Origin: Nematostella vectensis
Lineage: Eukaryota; Cnidaria; Anthozoa; Actiniaria; Edwardsiidae
NCBI RefSeq assembly: GCF_932526225.1
Contig: NC_064034.1
Span: forward strand, 3,954,001 to 4,018,000
Direction of reading: 5' to 3'
DNA: 64,000 nt
The stretch's first letter is position 1; every line of letters starts with the position of its first letter. The notes under the pieces are model-generated. The model was not told the origin of the DNA. It saw only the letters and a program-made list of their open reading frames with translations, and did no database searches. Shown here piece after piece: positions 8,612 to 21,400 of the stretch. Made by a program: the position numbers and the translations under genes.

Positions 8612-8684
8612 GCCTCTGTAGCTTAGTGGTAGGAACACTGGTCTAGTAAACCAGGGGTCAAGAGTTCAATTCTGTCCAAAGCCT
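8612..8684 (+). pseudogene. tRNA-Thr (AGT) pseudogene, right end of array
   Basis: D arm GCTTAGTGGTAGGAAC, T loop TTCAATT, acceptor 3' strand CAAAGCC. It is the most decayed copy, as expected at an array edge poorly reached by homogenisation. Confidence 0.75.
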
Positions 8685-8690
8685 TTGCAT

Positions 8691-9232
8691 TTTTTTTGAA
8701 AAGCTGTTTTGAATTTTCCCCCATGATTGTCCCGGCCTATTGGTCGTCCTTTGGGATTCTACCACAGGGTGACTTTTAAGTTTTCAATCATGAACTGGAA
8801 AAAATATTTATTTTTGGAGCCTTGTGCACGGTAATAATCCTTTACAGTAGTATATAACGATTTTACCAGATGCAATGAAAATAACAGCTTTTTCAGCGGG
8901 TTATCTAGAGAATGACACATGTTGAAGTCCAGATCAGTAAATTATTCTTTGCGGAATTTTTATGCTCAAAATGGCATCCTTAGTTCCGATAATAATTTGC
9001 TAGGCCCAATCAGAAACCTTTTTCTTTCCAGATAAACACCGACAATGCCTTTTCCTTTTAGTTGACGACGTGCAAGAGGCCGCAGCTGAGTATCCTTCCA
9101 GTTAATACGCTTTTGTTAGGATATAGATTAAATAACCCCTTTCCTGCTCTCTTGAGTATTACTGGTATGGAAAGCTGACGCAGGAAAGGGGTTATTTTAT
9201 AAATATTATATCTTGTTTGAGATGTCACTTAC
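8691..9232. other. Gene-free stretch between tRNA array and dehydratase exon 9
   Basis: No convincing exon or repeat array is seen apart from the short inverted repeat at 9130-9197. If the - strand dehydratase gene has its ACT exons further left, this is intron sequence; otherwise it is the broken 3' flank. Confidence 0.6.
9130..9197. repeat. Perfect 18-bp inverted repeat
   Basis: AAATAACCCCTTTCCTGC at 9130-9147 and its exact reverse complement at 9180-9197 surround a 32-nt loop. It could fold as a hairpin in RNA of either strand, or be a tiny MITE remnant. It sits just downstream of the last recognised exon of the - strand dehydratase gene. Confidence 0.8.
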
Positions 9233-12200
9233 CGTTTGCCCTTCAACTCAGGCAGTTGTCCAGATAGTACGGCTGCAAGGCCCGTAGCCCCAGCCCCTTC
9301 AACAACACTCTTTTCAAGCTCAATTAAATGAAGAATAGCTAGCCCAATAAAGTCCTCACTGGAAAAAAGACCAGATATGCACATTATTGAATATTATTTT
9401 CTTGATTTTTCACTTTTTTATTGTTGTTAGCATGAAAGATGTTCAACGTGCGGCATAAGTAAAAAAACCGAGGCTTTACCTCACTACGATTACTTTGTCC
9501 ACGAGATCCTTTGCATTTGCAAATGCATTGCTACCGACCTGAGGGACGCACAGCCCTATAACGAAGAAAGAGCACACAACTTAGTCGCTTGACATATATT
9601 ATATGATACAGTGTAAAACTCTCTTAGTTACTCTTAATTTGTACAATAATACAGAAGAAGCCTAAGCCCTTTGGAGTTCTATTTATCGAAGAGTAGGATC
9701 TTTCTTGTTATGATACGGGCCTGTACCTGGACTAACTTGCCTTCGTTGTTGTTGGTGCGTCTGGTTATACGGCCGTTTGCTCAGTATTTTTTAAGTTAAA
9801 AAAAATCAATGCACTGTCTTTAAGGTTTTAATCACAATCTATTGAGATGCCCCCACCCCGCCCCCTTTCCCCCAACCATGTTTTCCACTCTCGTAGGGGT
9901 TATCAATACCATCAGCTAGAGTCTCGGAGTGGTGTGCTTCAACTTTGACCGGTGCACCAGCCTCCATCGCCGCCTTGAAACTCGCACATCGCTCAGATTC
10001 TGCGGCCTGAAAAAAACGACGTATGTTGAACCTGCTCTTTTTGGTAAACATAGGGACATGAAGAGAAATGGAAAGCCATATAGAAAAAAACCCGGAACGG
10101 AAAGGAACCGAGTACTTTAAATGATCTAATAAACGCCCGGGGCGTTTATTAAATTTCGACGGTCCGAGGGGGGGGGGGGGGGCGTTCAATAGATAGGCGT
10201 TTATTAGAGAGGGGTGTTTATCATAAACTATAACAATAAAACAAACCCAAGTGCAGTGGGGTTCTAGTCTCAGTCAGGATTGCTAAGCCTGCGTAGCAAG
10301 CGTTTCTTGACATCAAGCAAGTCTTACCCTGTACAGGCCAAACTACTATGCCGTTTGTTTTTAAGCTGTTTAGGGGGCGTTTGTTTTAAAGCTGTTTAGG
10401 GGGCGTTTGTTTTAAAGCTGTGTAGGGGGCGTTTGTTTTAAAGCTGTGTAGGGGGCGTTTGTTTTAAAGCTGTGTAGGGGGGGCGTTTGTTTTTAAGCTG
10501 GGAGGGAGGGTAATGGGGGCGTTATTTAGATGGGATGCTTTTATTGGATCATTTACGGTATACTCATTTTGATGTTCCACAGAAGGCGATCGACTTCTTA
10601 GAATGTTTGAACTCTAGGCAATATTCGGAAAATGCGCGCGCGTGCATTGAATACATCTAATACTACTAGTCCTACTGATAAACAGTGGCTAAACTAGAAA
10701 GGTTTGTATCTGAAGCATTCCTGCTTTGATTGATGTTTTATCGCTACAACAGCAGATTTGACAGACTGATTAGTTTTCGTACTTACAATTATCTTAACGT
10801 GTGGATAGATGGTTTTAACAGCGATCGCGATTCCCGCTAAAAGTCCACCGCCGCCCACAGGCACTATCACGGCGTCCAGCGGATACACCTGGTCTATGAT
10901 CTCCAAGCCTACTGTTCCTTGACCGCTGAGAATATGCGGATGATCATATCTAACAAACACGAAAAGCATATCAATGGATAAGATAAAGAAAGAATAAGCA
11001 TATTAATATTAAGAGTTTTTAAAGTGTGAGTTGAAATTAAATGCTTAAATATTACTATATATTAATATTGAATAGTATTATTATAATCATCTGCTTAAAT
11101 ATTTTTGTCGTTGTTGTTGTCATTATTATTGTGTGATTATTATTGTGTGATTGTGTGATATACATATTGCTATAGATATATTGATATTGCTTAACTTGTC
11201 ATACCCATTTATATAAGCCAAGCCCTTTTGGTCTGCAAGGTCCAAGGCGTATTCTTTCGACTGAAAAACAAATAGCAAAGTTATATTATGTACTCGCTGC
11301 GAGTCAAAGATCTCGATTCCATGCTCGACATTAATAACACGGGTCTTTTTTCGCGCGCGATTAAATGCTTAAATATTTGCGCATTGAAGACTTTTACAAT
11401 GTTACCTCTACTAAATGATGTCCCTTTAGTATAATTGTGGCTCCGTATTCCCTACACATGGTTTGTTTTACCAGTGGGGCGTTCTCTGGCATGACCACCG
11501 TGACTGGAATCTTGAGTTTATTGCCATGATAAGCTAGGGCCTGTGCGTGGTTACCGGCGGATGCGGCAATGACACCTCGTCTTTTTTGTTCCTTAACAAA
11601 ACACAGTTATGCTATCAAGAAAACGTCTATCGTGTTGTTGACGTCCTCTAGTGGAACTAAGTTCGTGCTTTACAATATGGATATCGTGATGCAATTTAAA
11701 AGAGCATTGAAAAGCAAAAGGAGCACAACACAGCGACAATAAAAGATCACAAAGACATTGCTTCATAAGACTTAGAAAATACCACAAAACTCACCTTTGA
11801 TAGTAGAAGTAAAGTATTCAATGCACCACGCTCTTTGAAACTGTAAACAAAAAGGGTACGTATTAGTGTCAAGTAAGTGACAAGTCAACGTTTTTCATCA
11901 CAATTACCTTCCAGTATGTTGCAAATATTCGTTTTTAAAGAAGATTTCCATTCCAACCATCCTTGATATGTCATTTGATTTCTGTCAATAGGATGTAATG
12001 CAGTTAAAACAAAATCGTATAAGGGGACATTTTAAACTTATACCCACCAAACAAGTCGTTCTTTTCACTCCTTTCCGAATTCGAAACTCTGCCGCACATA
12101 TATCTTCAAAGTGAACTTCTATTGGCTTTTCAGAGTCTCCTTTCATACCCATCGATTCCATTTGACTCCTAAGATTCTCTGATATTGCTACAGACGACTC

Positions 12201-12257
12201 AGGATCCGCGAACGGCCCAGTTTTACCTTCCGTATTGGTGCCCTCTTTGGACTCCAT
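9233..12257 (-). CDS. PLP-dependent threonine/serine dehydratase, 3' exons not in window
   Basis: Predicted L-threonine/L-serine ammonia-lyase (fold type II PLP enzyme; 2-oxoacid plus ammonia). Nine exons join in frame: 12257-12048, 11981-11908, 11840-11795, 11591-11406, 11260-11205, 10949-10787, 10006-9910, 9555-9480, 9358-9233 (344 codons). The PLP lysine lies in HTGSFKERGA (about residue 97), the substrate loop SAGNH at about 121, and the PLP-phosphate glycine loop [10 protein letters not shown] at about 221-230. The start is the first in-frame ATG. Exon lengths 74, 46, 186, 163, 97, 76 and 126 nt are identical to those of the + strand paralogue. After exon 9 (GKR, donor GTAAGT) the CGGNI and ACT exons of the paralogue are not found: they lie left of the tRNA array or are lost. 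Reading through the donor gives an immediate stop. Confidence 0.88.
10358..10500. repeat. 26-27-bp minisatellite, about 5 copies
   Basis: Units of AAGCTGTGTAGGGGGCGTTT plus GTTTTA lie in the intron between dehydratase exons 6 and 7 (- strand gene). Unlike the arrays in the + strand gene it does not abut a splice site. Confidence 0.85.
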
Positions 12258-12498
12258 ATTCTTTAGAAAATCTCTTTCAGCAGTTTGAGCTTTCTTTTTT
12301 AACTTCAAACTTGAAATTGAGATATGGAAACCAAAAGCTAGAACATCAATTTTATAATTGATTCAATACGTCATTCATTAGGCGCGCGCGAGTTTTTGGA
12401 TGGTGTTCTAATTTTCGATTTGACTATATACGTCAGACGTGTCTTTATGAATCAAATTCCCCTATTTGTAGTGAGATTATTGAAGTATAGTTTCGATC
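12258..12498. promoter_or_regulatory. Candidate bidirectional promoter between divergent dehydratase genes
   Basis: Only 241 bp separate the two proposed ATGs. The interval holds two CRE-like sites, TACGTCAT at 12367-12374 and TACGTCAG at 12429-12436, and a GGCGCGCGCGAG CpG-rich patch near 12382. No transcription start could be placed, and the 5' UTRs must also fit here. The shared-promoter role is inferred from spacing alone. Confidence 0.5.
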
Positions 12499-15400
12499 AT
12501 GTCGAATAAGCCTGAGATTACGGTTAAAGACCTAGAAAGTGCTGGAGAAAACCCGGCCACGGACGACAAGCAACAGCGTAAGTTACCCAAAGATAACACA
12601 TTCCTAGAATAATATCAAAAAGTACACAAACACGTCATCAAATAACGTGATTGATTTGGTGGTGTATCATTAAATTTAAATTTTGTGAAAGACGTATTGC
12701 ATGAATTTAATTCTTTTAGCTTATGCAGTGAATTTGACATGTTCAACCTGCCTTCAAGCAGGTCACGTGATATTCCAAAGTCACGTGGGAAGTCACATGA
12801 CGCGTCACGTGACATGAATCTTTTTCTCCAAGATATGACGCCAAAGGAGGAAAGTGTTTCACAAGCGGTAGAAGGTTCTCAAGGCTCCCGGAGGCGGGAA
12901 GGGCAAGAGAGTGGCTCGACCACCCCCAAGGCGAGGCGCTCAAGGCGAACTGTCTCCAGGAGGCGCGAGAGAGGGTTAGAAGTCACGCGGTCCTGGGGAA
13001 GCTCAAGGAGCATAAGTTCGGCTTTTTCACGTAAGCGTATAATGTAACAGAGTACGCGCGCCCATGTCATTTCTCAATTAATTCCATTAAAGAACTCCAC
13101 TTATTCTGGGTATTAGTGGGTTGTCCGATTTTTCTGAGATTTAAAACATTTGAATTATTTTATTTGCCAAACCATATCACTCTTGATTGAATGTCATTGG
13201 TATTGGGTTTCACAACACGAGAGAATTCCCCCCCCCCCCCACGACTTTGAGGGCTGTACAAAAAACATACTGTAGCCCCGCGTCAGTTCTATTCGCAAGA
13301 AATCTTCAATTATAACCCTCGAAGAATTCAAGACTTCTAATACGAAAACATTTGCTTAAAAAGATATCTTCTTCTTGCTTGAATAAGCCGATGGATGCTG
13401 TTAGTGATTTAGTGATGTACGGGTGCGTATAAATACAGCGTGGTGGGCCTTTTAAAATTACCCGATAACAGCCAGTTATAAGTGATGACGCGTAACATTC
13501 TTGTACTGATTGTGCGAGCCGTTCCCTTGCTGTTTGAAGCACCCTTATAGTAATTATAGATTTGTGTGTACATAAGTAACGTGTGTGAGTCGTTAGTTGA
13601 AGGGGCTGGGGACAGCATACGGACTCCTACCTCATCTCACAAGGGAAGGGCACGATGCATGTGTGAAGTCCCGGATCTAGGCGAAGGTCATGGCGTCGTC
13701 AACTTGACAACCATAACAGGGGCCGCGTATCGCATCAGGAATGGCATCGAGAAAACGGCTTGCGAGGTGAGCGAAAACTCTTTTGTCATCAAGAGTCATT
13801 CTAAAACCATTAAAATGCCTTGGTAGCAGCTGATATCGTATATAGCATGGCTTTTCTCGATATGGGGCCAGGGGGCTCCCCGTGCCCCATCCCTTGCTAC
13901 GGCCCCTGCACTGGGACGGAAGTGAAGCGCAAGAAAACTGCTTGATTTTCTTTAGTTTGTTGTTTGACCGATTCTGATTTGTGCTTGCATTTTTTTCTCA
14001 TATCATAGTGAGAACATAACTTTCGGATTTACATGGTTTTTTTTTTTTTAGAACCCCCAAACACACCTCTTATAGTACAAAATCTGATTTATTGCAGAAA
14101 CTAGCGCCATTTACCGAGATCGAGGACTACGATGTGTTCGTTAAGCGAGAATACTTGCAGCCTACGGGGAGGTAAGACAAGGGGGGCTATACTAGCCGGA
14201 AAGTGAGGCAAGGAGAGAGTTTACTAGCCAAGAGATAAGGCGAGGGGGGGGGAGCTTTACTAGCGGGGAGGTGAGGCAAGGGGAGACCTTTATTAGCGGG
14301 GAGGTGAGGCAAGGAGATACCTTTACTAGCGGGGAGGTGAGGCAAGGGGAGACCTTTACTAGCGGGGAGGTGAGGCAAGGAGAGACCTTTACCAGCGGGG
14401 AGGTGAGGCAAGGAGAGACCTTTATTAGCGGGGAGGTGAAGCAAGGGGAGACCTTTACTAGCGGGGAGGTGAGGCTAGGAGAGACCTTTGCTAGCGGGGA
14501 GGTGAGGCTAGGAGAGACCTTTACTAGCGGGGAGGTGAGGCAAGGAGAGACCTTTACTGGCGGGGAGGTGAGGCTAGGAGAGACCTTTACTAGCGGGGAG
14601 GTGAGGCAAGGAGAGACCTTTACTAGCGGGGAGGTGAGGCTAGGAAAGACCTTTACTAGCGGGGAGGTGGGCAAGGAGAGACCTTTCCTAGCGGGGAGGT
14701 GAAGCAAGGGTAGACCTTTACTAGCGGGGAGGTGGGGCAAGGAGAGACCTTTACTGGCGGGGAATTGAGGCTAGGAGAGACCTTTACTAGCGGGGAGGTG
14801 AGGCAAGGAGAGACCTTTACTAGCGGGGAGGTGAGGCAAGGAGAGACCTTTACTAGCGGGGAGGTGAGGCAAGGAGAGACCTTTACTAGCGGGGAGGTGA
14901 GGCAAGGAGAGACCTTTACTAGCGGGGAGGTGTGGCAAGGAGAGACCTTTACTAGCGGGGAGGTGAGGCAAGGGGAGACCTTTATTAGTGGGGAGGTGAG
15001 GCAAGAGGAGACCTTTACTAGCGGGGAGGTGAGGCAAGGAGAGACCTTTACTAGCGGGGAGGTGAAGCAAGGGGAGACCTTTACTAGCGGGGAGGTGAGG
15101 CTAGGAGAGACCTTTACTAGCGGGGAGGTGAGGCTAGGAGAGACCTTTACTGGCGGGGAGGTGAAGCAAGGGGAGACCTTTACTGACGGGGAGGTGAGAC
15201 AAGGGGAGACCTTTACTAGCGGGGAGGTGAGGCTAGGAGAGACCTTTACTAGCGGGGAGGTGATGCAAGGAGAGACCTTTACTGGCGGGGAGGTGGGGCA
15301 AGGAGAGACCTTTACTAGCGATGAGGTGAGGCAAGGGGAGACCTTTACTAGCGGGGAGGTGAGGCAAGGGGGACCTATCCGAAAAGTCCTCTGAGTGAGA

Positions 15401-18400
15401 AAATTAACGTCATCGCAATACTTATGCCAGCGGTTGTGTTTGACAGCTTCAAGGTCCGAGGAGCAAGAAATGCTTTGCTGACACTCACACCGGTAAAAAA
15501 GCTCCGATTTGTGACAGGAACACATTTGTAAAATAAACGTTCCGCACATTTACTGAGTACTGAGCATGCTAAACCCTCATCAACAATGCATCATGGGGGG
15601 GGAGGGTGGTGGTAGAGGAAGGCTGAAGGTTTTTTGAACAATGACGCACACGCAAGAGTCTGCAAGATGAGATAATAAGTTATACCATGCCCGGAATAGG
15701 AACGATGTTTGGCTATCTTCGCCTTTTCGCAGTTGTTCGCTATTGGTTATAGACCTTTTCTCCTGTTCACTGTTGTTCGGACAAAGCTATATTCCTTTCT
15801 TAACCCCTTTAAACCGGATTCGTTTATTATTATTTTTATTCAATATCTATATTACGTTTAATAAATAGTCATGATTTATAATAAAATAAAATAACTCCCG
15901 AGAGCATAAAAGAATACAATACACTAGGAATAAAGTGAAATACAGGGAATCATTCAACGTTTATCCCGGGTGCAAGAAAGAAAAATACCACAAAAGCTTG
16001 CCTCATCCTTGCTCCTTGATAGGAGGAGTGAAAATGGTGAATCGTTCCTATTCCAGGCAGAATATGGGCTAAGTTATGTAACGCTCACGCAGACTATTGA
16101 TTAAGCATTGCTATAAATAAAACGCAAACTATGAGCATTATATGTGTTACAGGAGCAAAAAGGTCGCGGAGTAATCACCACATCTGCAGGGAACCACGGG
16201 CTTGCTCTAGCCCAACAGGGTGACGAGCTCGGAATCCCCGTCATGGTTCTGCTGCCTGAGAACGTGTCGCCGCTCAAGGTCAAGCTGTGCAACCGCTACA
16301 ATGCGACAACTAAACTTGCCGGGCGCAATGCTACAGAGGTAATACATGCCCGCTACAATGCGAAAACTAAACTTGCCGGGCTCGATGCTACGAGGTAATA
16401 CATGCCCGCTACAATGCGACAACTAAACTTGCCGGGCTCGATGCTACAGAGGTAATACATGCCCGCTACAATGCGAAAACTAAACTTGCCGGGCGCAATG
16501 CTACAGAGGTAATACATGCCCGCTACAATGCGAAAACTAAACTTGCCGGGCGCAATGCTACAGAGGTAATACATGCCCGCTACAATGCGACAACTAAACT
16601 TGCCGGGCTCGATGCTACGAGGTAATACATGCCCGCTACAATGCGAAAACTAAACTTGCCGGGCTCGATGCTACGAGGTAATACATGCCCGCTACAATGC
16701 GAAAACTAAACTTGCCGGGCGCAATGCTACAGAGGTAATACATGCCCGCTACAATGCGACAACTAAACTTGCCGGGCGCAATGCTACAGAGGTAATACAT
16801 GCCCGCTACAATGCGACAACCAAACTTGCCGGGCTCGATGCTACGAGGTAATGCATGCCCGTTACAATGCGAAAACTAAACTTGCCGGGCGCAATGCTAC
16901 AGAGGTAATACATGCCCGCTACAATGCGACAACTAAACTTGCCGGGCTCGATGCTACGAGGTAATACATGCCCGCTACAATGCGAAAACTAAACTTGCCG
17001 GGCTCGATGCTACGAGGTAATACATGCCCGCTACAATGCGAAAACTAAACTTGCCGGGCTCGATGCTACGAGGTAATACATGCCCGCTACAATGCGAAAA
17101 CTAAACTTGCCGGGCGCAATGCTACAGAGGTAATACATGCCCGCTACAATGCGACAACTAAACTTGCCGGGCGCAATGCTACAGAGGTAATACATGCCCG
17201 CTACAATGCGACAACCAAACTTGCCGGGCTCGATGCTACGAGGTAATGCATGCCCGTTACAATGCGAAAACTAAACTTGCCGGGCGCAATGCTACAGAGG
17301 TAATACATGCCCGCTACAATGCGACAACTAAACTTGCCGGGCTCGATGCTACGAGGTAATACATGCCCGCTACAATGCGAAAACTAAACTTGCCGGGCTC
17401 GATGCTACGAGGTAATACATGCCCGTTACAATGCGAAAACTAAACTTGCCGGGCTCGATGCTACGAGGTAATACATGCCCGTTACAATGCGAAAACTAAA
17501 CTTGCCGGGCGCAATGCTACAGAGGTAATACATGCCCGTTACAATGCGAAAACTAAACTTGCCGGGCTCGATGCTACGAGGTAATACATGCCCGTTACAA
17601 TGCGAAAACTAAACTTGCCGGGCGCAATGCTACAGAGGTAATACATGCCCGCTACAATGCGAAAACTAAACTTGCCGGGCTCGATGCTACGAGGTAATAC
17701 ATGCCCGCTACAATGCGAAAACTAAACTTGCCGGGCTCGATGCTACGAGGTAATACATGCCCGTTACAATGCGAAAACTAAACTTGCCGGGCTCGATGCT
17801 ACGAGGTAATACATGCCCGTTACAATGCGAAAACTAAACTTGCCGGGCGCAATGCTACAGAGGTAATACATGCCCGCTACAATGCGAAAACTAAACTTGC
17901 CGGGCTCGATGCTACGAGGTAATACATGCCCGTTACAATGCGAAAACTAAACTTGCCGGGCTCGATGCTACGAGGTAATACATGCCCGTTACAATGCGAA
18001 AACTAAACTTGCCGGGCGCAATGCTACAGAGGTAATACATGCCCGCTACAATGCGAAAACTAAACTTGCCGGGCTCGATGCTACGAGGTAATACATGCCC
18101 GTTACAATGCGAAAACTAAACTTGCCGGGCGCAATGCTACAGAGGTAATACATGCCCGCTACAATGCGAAAACTAAACTTGCCGGGCGCAATGCTACAGA
18201 GGTAATACATGCCCGCTACAATGCGAAAACTAAACTTGCCGGGCGCAATGCTACAGAGGTAATACATGCCCGCTACAATGCGAAAACTAAACTTGCCGGG
18301 CTCGATGCTACGAGGTAATACATGCCCGCTACAATGCGAAAACTAAACTTGCCGGGCGCAATGCTACAGAGGTAATACATGCCCGCTACAATGCGAAAAC

Positions 18401-21400
18401 TAAACTTGCCGGGCGCAATGCTACGAGGTAATACATGCCCGCTACAATGCGAAAACTAAACTTGCCGGGCGCAATGCTACAGAGGTAATACATGCCCGCT
18501 ACAATGCGACAATTAAACTTGCCGGGCTCGATGCTACGAGGTAATACATGCCCGCTACAATGCGACAACTAAACTTGCCGGGCTCGATGCTACAGAGGTA
18601 ATACATGCCCGCTACAATGCGACAACTAAACTTGCCGGGCGCAATGCTACAGAGGTAATACATGCCCGCTACAATGCGAAAACTAAACTTGCCGGGCTCG
18701 ATGCTACGAGGTAATACATGCCCGCTACAATGCGACAACTAAACCTGCCGGGCTCGATGCTACGAGGTAATACATGCCCGCTACAATGCGACAACTAAAC
18801 TTGCCGAGCGCAATGCTACAGAGGTAATACATGCCCGCTATGCCCGCTACAATGCGACAACTAAACTTGCCGGGCGCAATGCTACAGAGGTAATACATGC
18901 CCGCTACAATGCGAAAACTAAACTTGCCGGGCGCAATGCTACAGAGGTAATACATGCCCGCTACAATGCGAAAACTAAACTTGCCGGGCTCGATGCTACG
19001 AGGTAATACATGCCCGCTACAATGCGAAAACTAAACTTGCCGGGCTCGATGCTACAGAGGTAATACATGCCCGCTACAATGCGAAAACTAAACTTGCCGG
19101 GCTCGATGCTACGAGGTAATACATGCCCGCTACAATGCGAAAACTAAACTTGCCGGGCTCGATGCTACAGAGGTAATACATGCCCGCTACAATGCGAAAA
19201 CTAAACTTGCCGGGCTCGATGCTACGAGGTAATACATGCCCGCTACAATGCGACAACTAAACTTGCCGGGCGCAATGCTACAGAGGTAATACATGCCCGC
19301 TACAATGCGAAAACTAAACTTGCCGGGCTCGATGCTACGAGGTAATACATGCCCGCTACAATGCGAAAACTAAACTTGCCGGGCTCGATGCTACGAGGTA
19401 ATACATGCCCGCTACAATGCGAAAACTAAACTTGCCGGGCTCGATGCTACGAGGTAATACATGCCCGCTACAATGCGAAAACTAAACTTGCCGGGCGCAA
19501 TGCTACAGAGGTAATACATGCCCGCTACAATGCGACAACTAAACTTGCCGGGCGCAATGCTACAGAGGTAATACATGCCCGCTACAATGCGAAAACTAAA
19601 CTTGCCGGGCGCAATGCTACAGAGGTAATACATGCCCGCTACAATGCGAAAACTAAACTTGCCGGGCGCAATGCTACAGAGGTAATACATGCCCGCTACA
19701 ATGCGAAAACTAAACTTGCCGGGCTCGATGCTACGAGGTAATACATGCCCGCTACAATGCGAAAACTAAACTTGCCGGGCGCAATGCTACAGAGGTAATA
19801 CATGCCCGCTACAATGCGACAACTAAACTTGCCGGGCGCAATGCTACGAGGTAATACATGCCCGCTACAATGCGACAACTAAACTTGCCGGGCTCGATGC
19901 TACAGAGGTAATACATGCCCGCTACAATGCGAAAACTAAACTTGCCGGGCGCAATGCTACAGAGGTAATACATGCCCGTTACAATGCGAAAACTAAACTT
20001 GCCGGGCGCAATGCTACGAGGTAATACATGCCCGCTACAATGCGAAAACTAAACTTGCCGGGCGCAATGCTACAGAGGTAATACATGCCCGCTACAATGC
20101 GGAAACTAAACTTGCCGGGCGCAATGCTACAGAGGTAATACATGCCCGCTACAATGCGAAAACTAAACTTGCCGGGCGCAATGCTACAGAGGTAATACAT
20201 GCCCGCTACAATGCGAAAACTAAACTTGCCGGGCTCGATGCTACGAGGTAATACATGCCCGCTACAATGCGACAACTAAACTTGCCGGGCGCAATGCTAC
20301 AGAGGTAATACATGCCCGCTACAATGCGAAAACTAAACTTGCCGGGCTCGATGCTACGAGGTAATACATGCCCGCTACAATGCGAAAACTAAACTTGCCG
20401 GGCGCAATGCTACAGAGGTAATACATGCCCGCTACAATGCGACAACTAAACTTGCCGGGCTCGATGCTACGAGGTAATACATGCCCGCTACAATGCGACA
20501 ACTAAACTTGCCGGGCGCAATGCTACAGAGGTAATACATGCCCGCTACAATGCGAAAACTAAACTTGCCGGGCTCGATGCTACGAGGTAATACATGCCCG
20601 CTACAATGCGAAAACTAAACTTGCCGGGCGCAATGCTACAGAGGTAATACATGCCCGCTACAATGCGACAACTAAACTTGCCGGGCGCAATGCTACAGAG
20701 GTAATACATGCCCGCTACAATGCGAAAACTAAACTTGCCGGGCGCAATGCTACAGAGGTAATACATGCCCGCTACAATGCGAAAACTAAACTTGCCGGGC
20801 GCAATGCTACAGAGGTAATACATGCCCGCTACAATGCGAAAACTAAACTTGCCGGGCGCAATGCTACGAGGTAATACATGCCCGCTACAATGCGAAAACT
20901 AAACTTGCCGGGCTCGATGCTACGAGGTAATACATGCCCGCTACAATGCGACAACTAAACTTGCCGGGCGCAATGCTACGAGGTAATACATGCCCGTTAC
21001 AATGCGAAAACTAAACTTGCCGGGCTCGATGCTACGAGGTAATACATGCCCGCTACAATGCGACAACTAAACTTGCCGGGCGCAATGCTACGAGGTAATA
21101 CATGCCCGCTACAATGCGAAAACTAAACTTGCCGGGCTCGATGCTACGAGGTAATACATGCCCGCTACAATGCGACAACTAAACTTGCCGGGCTCGATGC
21201 TACGAGGTAATACATGCCCGCTACAATGCGACAACTAAACTTGCCGAGCGCAATGCTACAGAGGTAATACATGCCCGCTATGCCCGCTACAATGCGACAA
21301 CTAAACTTGCCGGGCGCAATGCTACAGAGGTAATACATGCCCGCTACAATGCGAAAACTAAACTTGCCGGGCGCAATGCTACAGAGGTAATACATGCCCG

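Larger units (their letters stand above)
1..8690 (+). repeat. Tandem array of tRNA-Thr genes, about 161-bp unit
   Basis: Fifty-two copies of a 73-nt tRNA-Thr gene lie head to tail on the + strand, the first cut by the window edge. Each unit has internal A box (TAGCTCAGTGG) and B box (GTTCGAGTC) promoters, and a T-tract pol III terminator a few bases past the gene. Three spacer families occur: a CGCAC-T-tract-ACGCAGC type, a CTCAT-T-tract-AAGCAGC type that mostly follows TGT copies, and from about 7230 onward a different spacer containing CTAATCGTTTTGGCAAAT. Anticodons are AGT (38), TGT (12) and CGT (1). Copies degenerate at the right end. The array continues past the left edge, so its true size is unknown. 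Confidence 0.97.

Noticed and set aside
14187-15549. Long open frames on both strands rich in SGEVRQGETFT or SPLVKVSPCLT
   Set aside because: The 33-bp unit is a multiple of three and so stays open; the sequence is an intronic minisatellite between exons 4 and 5.
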